NCBI GenBank assembly: GCA_018676675.1
Contig: JABHEG010000353.1
Coordinates: forward strand, 1-35,658
DNA length: 35,658 nucleotides
Direction: 5' to 3'
From: Lentisphaerota bacterium
GTDB lineage: Bacteria > Verrucomicrobiota > Lentisphaeria > Oligosphaerales > JABHEG01
Under the pieces are notes generated by a model. The model saw only the letters and a program-made list of their open reading frames with translations. It was not told the DNA's origin and did no database searches. This document shows positions 1 through 7,370 of the stretch, piece after piece. Within the stretch, counting starts at the first letter, position 1. Each line of letters starts with the position of its first letter. A program made the translations under genes and the position numbers.

Positions 1-16
1 CAATCCCTCTTTCCGG

Positions 17-43
17 TATCCGTGGAATCAGTGTAATCCGTGG
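17..43. repeat. Three degenerate 9-bp tandem units at window start
   Basis: Three consecutive 9-mers are visible: TATCCGTGG, AATCAGTGT and AATCCGTGG. The octamer ATCCGTGG occurs at 18–25 and 36–43. This short-period composition is unlike the flanking coding sequence and looks like intergenic repeat DNA, although the reading frame of the following membrane protein stays open through it. Whether it is coding cannot be settled from this window. Confidence 0.45.
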
Positions 44-56
44 TCAGTTCCTTGGG

Positions 57-986
57 TTGTTCTCAGGGGTAACGTGGGTGTGTCATTGGCACTCGCGTTT
101 GCCCCGTGAACGCATACTGGTGGCCTTTGTGTTGGTCATTGGCCCGGTGGACTATTTCTTGTTGGGAGCGTTGCGTCGGCGTTGGTTGACTTGGTTGGTG
201 TTCCCGGCCGTTTGTGTGGGCTGCACCTATGCCATGGTCGCTGTCTCCCGACACTGGATGGGAGAAGACAAAGGAGGGCGTGTGCTGCGAGTTGTGGATG
301 TCGGGGCGGGGGGAGAGGTCCTGCGGGAGAATCGCTTCGTGATGCTGTTTCCCGGCACGGGGCGCCGGGAACGGATTGCGTGTCGAGATGAACTCATGAT
401 GCCCTTCGGGCGCAGCTTCGTGGCCGGAATGGCGCAACGATTCACCCCGTTCGCGATGAACGCGGTGGGGGATGCGAAGCCGTCTTACACCGGGCGTCTG
501 TTCTCTAGTTACGAGGTCGGTTTGACTACGTTCAAATGGACGTCTCAGTTCAACCGGTTTCTGAGTATCGCCGGGAGCGAGCGCGGCACGCTGGTGCCCT
601 GGGAAACACTCGACGGCCTGTCTACAGTAGAGTGCTCTGATCTCGTCGGCTTGAGGAAACGCCTGTTTGGAGGTGTCCCACAGCGACAGGTGGCCGTCTT
701 CCCGGTGGGCAAAGAGGTCCCCTCCGTGGACGCCCTCCCGTCGGCATCTGGGCAGGTCCTGCGCAACTGGCAGACTGTTTTGACGGAATTGACCTCTCCA
801 GGCACGGGCGTCTTCTCGCTCATATCCCAACTCTCCCCCGCCTGCGGCCGTGAGATAATGGATGTGGCCCTGGTGGACCCCACGAACCCGGACGAGTGGG
901 CTTTGGTCGTATTGTACCGCGATGGTCGCGACATCATCGCTGAACGTAGGCTTTTCAGAGACAGGGTGGGCATGTGGAGTTTGTAA
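57..986 (+). CDS. ABC-transporter-associated membrane protein, C-terminal part (N-terminus uncertain)
   Basis: Numbered from a TTG at 57, the product is 309 aa. Two hydrophobic segments lie near the start (about residues 20–39, containing the motif GPVDYFLL, and 44–64), followed by a long soluble region of about 245 residues. The GPVDY-type helix pair followed by a soluble tail resembles the C-terminal end of larger membrane proteins encoded beside ABC ATPases in planctomycete-like genomes; this is from memory of the family, with no alignment made. The frame is open to base 3, so the gene may continue off the window, or it may be a truncated gene beginning after the short repeat at 17–43. No convincing ribosome site precedes the TTG; a GTG at 78 is another candidate. 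It overlaps the next ATPase gene by 13 bp, which suggests translational coupling. Confidence 0.6.
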   Translation: MFSGVTWVCHWHSRLPRERILVAFVLVIGPVDYFLLGALRRRWLTWLVFPAVCVGCTYAMVAVSRHWMGEDKGGRVLRVVDVGAGGEVLRENRFVMLFPGTGRRERIACRDELMMPFGRSFVAGMAQRFTPFAMNAVGDAKPSYTGRLFSSYEVGLTTFKWTSQFNRFLSIAGSERGTLVPWETLDGLSTVECSDLVGLRKRLFGGVPQRQVAVFPVGKEVPSVDALPSASGQVLRNWQTVLTELTSPGTGVFSLISQLSPACGREIMDVALVDPTNPDEWALVVLYRDGRDIIAERRLFRDRVGMWSL

Positions 987-1906
987 CCGTTGATCATCTG
1001 GTTGTTCGCTATGGCAAGCACGAAGCGGTGCGCGGCATCGAGCTCAGCATCCCTCAGGGCGAGGTGTTCGGGTTCATCGGCCCGAACGGGGCGGGGAAGA
1101 CCACCACTATCAAGGTGCTCGCGACGTTGCTTGAGCCGGATGTCGGGGTTGTGACGATCGGTGGTGTCGACGTGACCAGGGAGCCGCGGCGTGTTCGTCG
1201 GATGATCGGCTACATGCCGGATGAGATGGGCGTCTACGACGACCTCACCGTGAACGAATACCTACACTTTTTCGCATCTGCCTTCCGGATCGAGTCTTCC
1301 CGGCGAAAGGCCGTGGTCGGCGATGTCCTGGCGCTGACTGACCTGGAGGGGAAGTGCACGGATCAGGTAGATGCTCTGTCCCGGGGAATGAAGCAGCGCC
1401 TGGGCCTGGCTCGCGTCCTGTTGCATGACCCCCAGTTTCTCCTTCTTGATGAGCCGGCCAGCGGGCTTGATCCCCGGGCCCGCATTGAGATCCGTGAGAT
1501 CCTGAAGGAGTTGCAGGGCATGGGCAAGACCATTCTCGTGTCCAGCCACATCCTGCATGAGTTGGCTCAGGTCTGCACTCGTATCGGGATCATCGAGGCG
1601 GGGAAGATGGTCGCGGCGGGGTCCCTGGATGAAATCTATGGCGCTCTGAGGCTCACCCGAACGATCCATGTGCAGCTGTGCGAGACGTCTGACGATCTCC
1701 TCGCGCGTATCGGGCAGATCCCGGGAGTATCCTCGGTCGAACGCCAGATCGACCGGCTTGCCGTGGAGCTTGATGAGGAACTGCTTTCCGTCGATGCGTT
1801 TGCGTCCGCTCTTTTCGAGCTCGGCGCCCGCATCCACATGTTCCAGCCGGAGGCTATGGACATGGAGACGGTGTTCATGAAGCTGACAGAAGGCACGACG
1901 GCGTAA
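974..1906 (+). CDS. ABC transporter ATP-binding protein
   Basis: A 310-aa nucleotide-binding subunit of an ABC exporter or gliding-type ABC complex, acting at the inner face of the cytoplasmic membrane. Walker A GPNGAGKTT is at residues 36–44, the signature LSRGMKQRLGLAR at about 135–147, Walker B FLLLDEP at 155–161, the D-loop SGLD at 163–166 and the switch histidine at H191. The stretch GYMPDEMGVYDDLTV is typical of the ABC-2 type group and has acidic residues where the Q-loop glutamine normally sits. About 85 C-terminal residues follow the ATPase core. The start is GTG 974, preceded by AGGGTGGG at 963–970 and overlapping the upstream membrane protein gene by 13 bp. No separate permease gene is visible downstream, so the membrane partner is presumably the upstream protein or genes off the window. 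The substrate is unknown. Confidence 0.93.
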   Translation: MEFVTVDHLVVRYGKHEAVRGIELSIPQGEVFGFIGPNGAGKTTTIKVLATLLEPDVGVVTIGGVDVTREPRRVRRMIGYMPDEMGVYDDLTVNEYLHFFASAFRIESSRRKAVVGDVLALTDLEGKCTDQVDALSRGMKQRLGLARVLLHDPQFLLLDEPASGLDPRARIEIREILKELQGMGKTILVSSHILHELAQVCTRIGIIEAGKMVAAGSLDEIYGALRLTRTIHVQLCETSDDLLARIGQIPGVSSVERQIDRLAVELDEELLSVDAFASALFELGARIHMFQPEAMDMETVFMKLTEGTTA

Positions 1907-1969
1907 GGTGGGGCTCCGGGGAATGGTCCCAATGCGACCATGTTTCTCCGGATGCTGTGTTGGTCGAAG

Positions 1970-2037
1970 AGTCGCCGGGTGGCACCGCCTCCCACATTGA
2001 GGATTGGAGTCGCCGGGTGGCACCGCCTCCCACATTG
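1970..2037. repeat. Two direct copies of a 30-bp palindrome-arm repeat
   Basis: The 30-bp sequence beginning AGTCGCCGGGTGGCACC and ending TCCCACATTG occurs identically at 1970–1999 and 2008–2037, separated by 8 bp. A third copy, inverted and with one mismatch over 29 bp, lies at 14008–14036 inside the MITE-like element. An inverted-type arm (GTGGGAGGGG-like) follows at about 2050–2060. The block fills the gap between the ABC ATPase and the end of the opposite-strand flavin oxidoreductase (1907–2154), which holds no gene that I can see. It is probably a REP-like dispersed repeat. Confidence 0.85.
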
Positions 2038-2154
2038 CGTGCTCCCGTGGAGTGGGAGGGGTTGGTAGGTCGCACGGCCCCCGGGCGACGTTCCTTCGGA
2101 GGCGCTCGGAGGGCCGCCCGCCGTACAAGCTGGCCGGCTCAACCTCGGGACGTG

Positions 2155-4755
2155 TCAGTCTTCCAGGTAGGCGGCGATCCCATCGGCGGCCGCCATCCCT
2201 TCTACCACGCCCTGTACAGCAGTGGTGCCGCCGTTGACAATATCGCCTGCGGCAAAGAGCCCGGGGATGGGAGTGGCGAAGCTTGCGGCGGTCACTTTTA
2301 GCAGTCCGCGTTCTGTGCAGGCTTCGGTGGGGATCGCTGCCTTGACGCCTTCGGCCAGGGCTTGGCCCATGGCCTCCACGACCAGATCCACTTCCAGCGA
2401 GTACTCGCTGTCCGGGATCTGGATGGGGCGTCGCCGTCCGGATGAATCCGGTTCGCCCAGTGTTGTTCGCGCGCACTTCAGGGCAGTCAGACGCCCATCC
2501 TCAGTCGTGTACCCGAGGGGTTGGGTCAACAGGAGAACGTGGCCTCCTGCATCCAGGAACGCATCGCGTTCGCGTTTCCATGCCGGCATTTCGCTGAATG
2601 AGCGTCGATAGACGATGTACACGTCACGGGCACCGAGAGCGACAGCCGTCACGCCTGCATCCATCGCGGTATTGCCTGCGCCGAGGACAGCGACCCGCGG
2701 GGGAATATCGGTCACCTTGCCCGCCTTGGCTGCGCGCAGGAACTCGAGTGCTCCCACCACGCCGTCGGCTTTGCCGATCGATGTCGACTGCGTGAGGCCG
2801 ATGCTGAGGAAAACGGCATCGTGTTCGTTCTGCAGGTCGCTGAGGGAAACGTCCCGCCCGAGGGCCGTGTTCAGTCGCACTTCGGCACACCCGTTGTCCA
2901 GGGCAGGGCGAAGGATTGCCTCGACTTCGCTCTCCGCTCGGCCGAAACGTTCTGCGGGAATCGTGGCATCCGGTGTTCCACCCAGCGTGGCTGATTTGTC
3001 GATGATGGTCACGGCGTGTCCGGTCTCGAGCAGCTTGGCAGCGCAGGCGATACCGGCAGGCCCCGCCCCGACGATCGCGACACGTTTGCCGTTCTGCTCA
3101 CTGGGGACCTCGACACCGGTCAGTCCTTTGAGCCTGGCCAGGCGCGAGACGACCAGCTGAATATCCTGAATGGGGATTGGGTTCTCGCAGAAGATGTTTT
3201 CGAGGCAATGCGCTTCACACTGAACCCCGACCGGGCAGATAGAGCCGCACATTTCGGGGAGGGTGTTGCGCTTCTTGAGGATGGCATACGCGCCTGCGAT
3301 GTCCTCGTCGGCGAATGCCCTGATGAATGCGGGGATGTCGATCTTGGCGGGGCACCCCTGGGAGCAGGTCGGATGGTCGCAGTCCCGGCATCGGGCGGCT
3401 TCTTCCTTGAGACGGTCGATCGAGAAGCGTCGGGCTTCGCGGTACTTGGGACCGTAGAGTTCGCTGTCCCGGACAACGCATCCGGTCTGGCCGCCATCGC
3501 GCATGATTTGCGTGCATGCTGAGCAGGTCACACAGCACTTCTCCGGGTCCATCCTGCCGGTGGTGAGGATGTCCTTTACCGAATCCGGGTACGCAAAGGA
3601 GCCTCGTCCCTGGCCAATGAGTGTGGCCCAGCCGCGCTGGACGACGGCGGACGCAACGTGCGGCATGAACTGGCGAACCCATGCGTAAGCCGAACCCACG
3701 ATTGGCAGTTCGGGGTTTGCTTCCTGGATCTGTCGCGTGACCTGGAGCACCCGTTCCACACCGACCAGCGGATGTTCGGATGGTGCTTCCACGCCCTTGA
3801 TCGGGAAGTCGTAGGGACGGTTGTAGTGGGGGTTGAAGTATGGATTCCCGATGGACACGTTGAGGAGGCCGATGCCGATCTCTTCCAGCCAGTCAATGAG
3901 GGTCAATGGCTCGGACAGGTCGGGGACGGTGTAATCGTCCCGGTTCACGGCAAAGCCATAGGGATAGCGAACGGCATCGTAGCAATTGAGGCGCGTCGTG
4001 AGAAGCAGACCGGGGTGCGTTTCACCGATCTTCGCGAGCGTCTCTCGCAGCATCCGGGTGCGGTTCTCCAGGCTGCCGCCGTACTTTCCGTCACGGGTGA
4101 ATGATGCGTGCAACTCGGCGACCAGGTAACGGTGACAGCTCTTCACATCAACCCCGTCGAACCCGGCGGCCTGCGCCAGACCGGCTGCGTTCACGAATGC
4201 GTCTTGGAGACGGTCCAGGTAGTCATCGGTGACCAACGGGTAATCGCCCGGGAGGCCGTGGACAGGGTCCAGTACCTCGCTGTGATGTGCGATCAGGGGG
4301 TCGGGGGTTCCGGTAGGCTTGCTGTAGCGTCCCGAGTGCGTCATCTGCAGGACGCAGACGGGTTCGTGCCCCATGGCATCTCGGCCGGTCTTCTTGGTCT
4401 GGGCGACGAGTTCTGCGTAGGTATCGACATTGCCCTCGTTCATCCAGAACTGGGCCGGGTTCGACCGCCCTTCGGGGACAACTGAAGTGGCCTCGAACCA
4501 GATCAGGCCGGCTCCTCCTTCGGCATAGCGACGGTAGCGGCGGAAGGACAACTCCTGCGGTGTGCCTGCGGGGGTTGCGTCGAATCCCTCCATGGGCTGA
4601 ACGACGAAGCGGTTCGGGGAGTCACAGGTCTTGAGGGGGACGACATCGGAGAGGACGCCGACATCGTCAGCAATCGGGATATCCAGGTTGAGAGCGGCGA
4701 TCTCGGCTTTGAGCTGTTCGAGATCCGCGATCTTGAAACGTTTGTGCTGACCCAT
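2155..4755 (-). CDS. OYE-type flavin oxidoreductase fused to GltD-like Fe–S/FAD/NAD(P) module
   Basis: An 866-aa cytoplasmic multi-cofactor oxidoreductase. Residues about 40–400 form an NADH:flavin oxidoreductase (old yellow enzyme) barrel, with MTHSGR and the ELHASFTRDGKYGGSLENR stretch typical of the family. A cysteine set CCVTCSAC…C at about 406–425 matches the [4Fe-4S] loop of 2,4-dienoyl-CoA reductase relatives. Next comes a GltD/dihydropyrimidine-dehydrogenase type Fe–S domain at about 455–545 (CRDCDHPTCSQGCPA, then CGSICPVGVQCEAHC). Two dinucleotide folds follow: GAGPAG near 560 and GAGNTAMD near 687, ending with a GDIVNGGTTAVQG FAD motif near 835. The chosen start is ATG 4755, with AGGA just upstream; in-frame ATGs at 4785 and 4872 are possible but have poorer ribosome-site spacing. 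Expected flow is NAD(P)H to FAD to Fe–S to FMN to an unsaturated substrate, which I cannot name. Confidence 0.85.
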   Translation of the reverse strand: MGQHKRFKIADLEQLKAEIAALNLDIPIADDVGVLSDVVPLKTCDSPNRFVVQPMEGFDATPAGTPQELSFRRYRRYAEGGAGLIWFEATSVVPEGRSNPAQFWMNEGNVDTYAELVAQTKKTGRDAMGHEPVCVLQMTHSGRYSKPTGTPDPLIAHHSEVLDPVHGLPGDYPLVTDDYLDRLQDAFVNAAGLAQAAGFDGVDVKSCHRYLVAELHASFTRDGKYGGSLENRTRMLRETLAKIGETHPGLLLTTRLNCYDAVRYPYGFAVNRDDYTVPDLSEPLTLIDWLEEIGIGLLNVSIGNPYFNPHYNRPYDFPIKGVEAPSEHPLVGVERVLQVTRQIQEANPELPIVGSAYAWVRQFMPHVASAVVQRGWATLIGQGRGSFAYPDSVKDILTTGRMDPEKCCVTCSACTQIMRDGGQTGCVVRDSELYGPKYREARRFSIDRLKEEAARCRDCDHPTCSQGCPAKIDIPAFIRAFADEDIAGAYAILKKRNTLPEMCGSICPVGVQCEAHCLENIFCENPIPIQDIQLVVSRLARLKGLTGVEVPSEQNGKRVAIVGAGPAGIACAAKLLETGHAVTIIDKSATLGGTPDATIPAERFGRAESEVEAILRPALDNGCAEVRLNTALGRDVSLSDLQNEHDAVFLSIGLTQSTSIGKADGVVGALEFLRAAKAGKVTDIPPRVAVLGAGNTAMDAGVTAVALGARDVYIVYRRSFSEMPAWKRERDAFLDAGGHVLLLTQPLGYTTEDGRLTALKCARTTLGEPDSSGRRRPIQIPDSEYSLEVDLVVEAMGQALAEGVKAAIPTEACTERGLLKVTAASFATPIPGLFAAGDIVNGGTTAVQGVVEGMAAADGIAAYLED

Positions 4756-5194
4756 CGTGTCCTGTCTTTCGCTGACTTCGGGCATGAACAGCCAGAAATA
4801 TACCTCCTCCACAGGCTGATTTCCCCTTTGCATTCGGGCGCTTGACCGAATCACCTGTGGTTTCTCCGGCACAGGGCGCCTTGTCAGTGCTCGCCACAGG
4901 CTAAGTCAGTAAGGTTTAGTGTCTTTATCGGGTAAAGCGCATTGGCGGAGGGAACTTCTCGGTTTTCAGCGGTCAAATAGCCTGACGCGCCGTATTGTCT
5001 TGCGCGTGATCGTGATTCTGTTGGACGCGAGATGCCCTAACAGGTTGTCGGGCGTTCGTTGCGGCAGGTGGGCAGACTGCGTATAGTTCGTGTCAGCGAC
5101 TGAATGATGGACTCAGCAGGCATATTGCCAATCTTGATACGTCCACGGTGCGATGCCGGAAGGAGCACCGGAGGCCGGGATAGGGAGAGTGTTT
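4756..5194. other. Intergenic region between divergent oxidoreductase and nifU genes
   Basis: A 439-bp stretch with no supported gene. It must carry the promoters for the minus-strand oxidoreductase and the plus-strand nifUS operon. The only promoter-like pair I would defend is at 5059–5087 (listed separately). No riboswitch or RNA gene was recognised. Confidence 0.6.
5059..5087 (+). promoter_or_regulatory. Candidate sigma-70 promoter of nifUS
   Basis: TTGCGG at 5059–5064 and TATAGT at 5082–5087 are separated by 17 bp, about 110 bp upstream of the nifU start codon. The match is decent but not exceptional. Confidence 0.4.
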
Positions 5195-6088
5195 ATGTGG
5201 AATTATACCGAGAAAGTAATGGATCATTTCCTGCGGCCCCGGAATGTCGGTGAGATAGCCGAACCGGACGCGGTGGGGGAGGTCGGCAACATCACCTGCG
5301 GGGATGCGCTCAAGCTCTTCCTCAAGCTGGATGAGGCCAAAGAGAACATCGTTGATGTCAAGTTCCAGACGTTTGGTTGTGCCAGTGCCATCGCGAGCGC
5401 GTCGGCTCTCACAGAGCTGATTAAGGGCAAGTCGGTGAGCGATGTAGAAGGCATCAACAACCGGAACATCGCCGATTTTCTGGGCGAGCTTCCCGAGGAG
5501 AAAATGCACTGCTCGGTGATGGGGATGGAAGCTCTTCAGGCCGCCCTCTCCAATCTGCGTGGGGAGAGTGATGGTAAGATGACCACAGGTGATCATGACC
5601 ATGGCGATGGCTATGATCCTGACGGCATTGACCGGATCGTCTGCTATTGCTTTGGGGTTACCGAGAGGCAGATCCGAGACGTGGTCAAAGGCAACGGACT
5701 GACCAGCGTTGAGGACGTCACGCATTACTGCAAGGCTGGTGGTGGATGCGGGGGTTGTAAGAAGGACATTGCGGCTATCTTGGAGAAGGTGAGCGAAGAG
5801 GAACCGGAACCGGCTTCCGAGCCTGAGCCGGAGGCGCCGAAGAAGCTGACAAATGTCCAGAAAATGATGCTGATTCAGAAGGCGATTGACGATGAGATTC
5901 GTCCGGGCCTTCAGGCCGACGGTGGCGATCTCGAGTTGATCGATATCGACGGGGACACGGTTACCGTGGCGCTCCGTGGAAGTTGTGCCGGGTGTCCCAG
6001 TGCTCACATTACGCTCAAGCGCTGGGTGGAAGCCAAGCTCCACGAACTCGTGTCTCCTGACCTGGTGGTCGAAGCAAGTAAGGGGTGA
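5195..6088 (+). CDS. nifU: Full-length NifU Fe–S cluster scaffold protein
   Basis: A 297-aa three-domain NifU. The N-terminal IscU-like scaffold has cysteines at C35 (CGD), C62 and C106, the same positions reported for Azotobacter NifU. The central BFD-like [2Fe-2S] domain has C150-Y-C152 and C185-GG-C188. After a Glu/Pro-rich linker (about 200–215), the C-terminal Nfu domain carries the cluster-binding C264-AG-C267. The protein assembles transient clusters on the N- and C-terminal domains and passes them to apo-proteins in the cytoplasm. The start is ATG 5195, with AGGGAGAG at 5180–5187; the in-frame ATG at 5153 lacks family similarity. nifS follows after 3 bp. No nitrogenase genes are seen, so general Fe–S supply in an anaerobe is the likely role; PFOR encoded at 25.4 kb is an obvious client. 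Confidence 0.95.
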   Translation: MWNYTEKVMDHFLRPRNVGEIAEPDAVGEVGNITCGDALKLFLKLDEAKENIVDVKFQTFGCASAIASASALTELIKGKSVSDVEGINNRNIADFLGELPEEKMHCSVMGMEALQAALSNLRGESDGKMTTGDHDHGDGYDPDGIDRIVCYCFGVTERQIRDVVKGNGLTSVEDVTHYCKAGGGCGGCKKDIAAILEKVSEEEPEPASEPEPEAPKKLTNVQKMMLIQKAIDDEIRPGLQADGGDLELIDIDGDTVTVALRGSCAGCPSAHITLKRWVEAKLHELVSPDLVVEASKG

Positions 6089-6091
6089 ACC

Positions 6092-7270
6092 ATGCGCAAG
6101 GAAGTGGTCTACGTTGACAACAACGCCACCACCCGCGTGGCACCCGAAGTGCTTGAGGCGATGCTGCCGTTTCTCACCGATTTCTACGGCAACCCCTCGA
6201 GCATACACACCTTTGGCGGGCAGGTCCGGGAGCATGTTCAGACGGCTCGCGAGCAGTTGGCATCCCTGTTGGGGGCCAGCCCTGAAGAGGTCATTTTCAC
6301 CAGTTGCGGAACGGAGTCAGACAACGCGGCGATCCTCAGCGCTCTTGAGAACGATGTTCGCCGCCGGAAAGTGATCACAAGTCGGGTCGAGCACCCTGCC
6401 GTGCTCAGCCTCTGCAAGGTACTGCAGCAACGCGGCTATCACGTTGAGTTCGTGCCGGTGAACAATCGAGGACAGCTCTGCCTCGATGCGCTCTGTAAAA
6501 TGCTTGACGATGAGACCGCGATTGTGTCCGTCATGTGGGCGAACAACGAGACGGGGAACATCTATCCGGTGCTCGAGATCGCTGACATCGCGCACCAACA
6601 CGGCGCCTTGTTCCATACGGATGCCGTTCAAGCCGTCGGTAAGGTGCCCATCAATCTGGCCAAGAGCAATATCGATTTCCTTTCCCTCAGTGGACACAAG
6701 TTACATGCCCCGAAGGGAATCGGTGGGCTGTACGTGCGAAAGGGAGTCCGTTTCAACCAGTTCCTGATCGGCGGGCACCAGGAGTATGGCCTCCGAGCGG
6801 GAACCGAGAATGTCCCCGGTATCGTTGCTCTGGGGACAGCGGCGGGCCTGGCGGAGCAGCACATGACGGACGAGCGAACACGCGTGGCTGCGATGCGTGA
6901 TCACCTGGAGCATGGCTTGCTCAAGTCGTGCCCGAACGCACGAGTGAACGGTTCACCCAGGAGCCGACTCCCGAACACGACGAATGTCAGTTTCGAGTAT
7001 ATCGAGGGAGAGTCCATTCTACTGTTGATGAACGAATTCAATATTGCCGCTTCGTCAGGCTCTGCGTGCACGTCCGGCTCGCTCGAGCCATCGCATGTCC
7101 TGCGGGCGATGGGGCTGCCTTACACGGCTCTTCACGGCAGTATCCGTTTCAGTCTGTCCCGGTACAACACGATGGATGAGGTAGAGCTGATTTTGGAGAA
7201 GCTTCCGCCGATCATAACGCGTTTGCGTGAGATCTCTCCGTACGGCCGGATGGCCGAGGGAGATGCATGA
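6092..7270 (+). CDS. nifS: Cysteine desulfurase NifS/IscS-type
   Basis: A 392-aa PLP-dependent class V aminotransferase-fold enzyme that converts L-cysteine to alanine and a protein-bound persulfide. The N-terminal motif VDNNATT, the PLP-binding lysine K203 in SGHKLHAPKG, and the persulfide-carrying C326 in GSACTSGSLEPSHVLRAMG are all present. The short, ordered active-site loop places it in group I (NifS/IscS). Length and motif positions are close to Azotobacter NifS. The gene starts 3 bp after nifU, forming a two-gene operon that ends at the hairpin terminator at 7303–7350. NifU is the probable sulfur acceptor. Confidence 0.96.
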   Translation: MRKEVVYVDNNATTRVAPEVLEAMLPFLTDFYGNPSSIHTFGGQVREHVQTAREQLASLLGASPEEVIFTSCGTESDNAAILSALENDVRRRKVITSRVEHPAVLSLCKVLQQRGYHVEFVPVNNRGQLCLDALCKMLDDETAIVSVMWANNETGNIYPVLEIADIAHQHGALFHTDAVQAVGKVPINLAKSNIDFLSLSGHKLHAPKGIGGLYVRKGVRFNQFLIGGHQEYGLRAGTENVPGIVALGTAAGLAEQHMTDERTRVAAMRDHLEHGLLKSCPNARVNGSPRSRLPNTTNVSFEYIEGESILLLMNEFNIAASSGSACTSGSLEPSHVLRAMGLPYTALHGSIRFSLSRYNTMDEVELILEKLPPIITRLREISPYGRMAEGDA

Positions 7271-7350
7271 GCCGCGACCGGTCGCGGCGGACAGTGGTTT
7301 GCGACTCCCACGGCGGCGCAATGGTGAGCCCGTCGTGGGAGTCTCTTTTT
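7271..7350 (+). terminator. Palindrome plus Rho-independent terminator after nifS
   Basis: A perfect 18-bp palindrome GCCGCGACCGGTCGCGGC at 7271–7288 directly follows the nifS stop codon. Further on, GACTCCCACG (7303–7312) pairs with CGTGGGAGTC (7334–7343) and is followed by TCTTTTT to 7350. The second hairpin has the stem and T-tract of an intrinsic terminator. It ends just before the ribosome site of the next gene. Confidence 0.85.
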
Positions 7351-7370
7351 GCACAGTAGGGAGACTGAAC

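Noticed and set aside
1907..2154. Small gene or RNA between the ABC ATPase and the flavin oxidoreductase
   Set aside because: Frames there are made of the repeated 30-mer; no start signal, no conserved RNA fold recognised.
1262..2476. 404-codon minus-strand open frame
   Set aside because: It lies antisense to the ABC ATPase and the start of the next gene; composition is Arg/Pro-rich shadow coding and no family motif is seen.
5093..6235. 380-codon minus-strand open frame
   Set aside because: Antisense to nifU and the start of nifS, both of which have complete cysteine motifs; the reverse frame has none.
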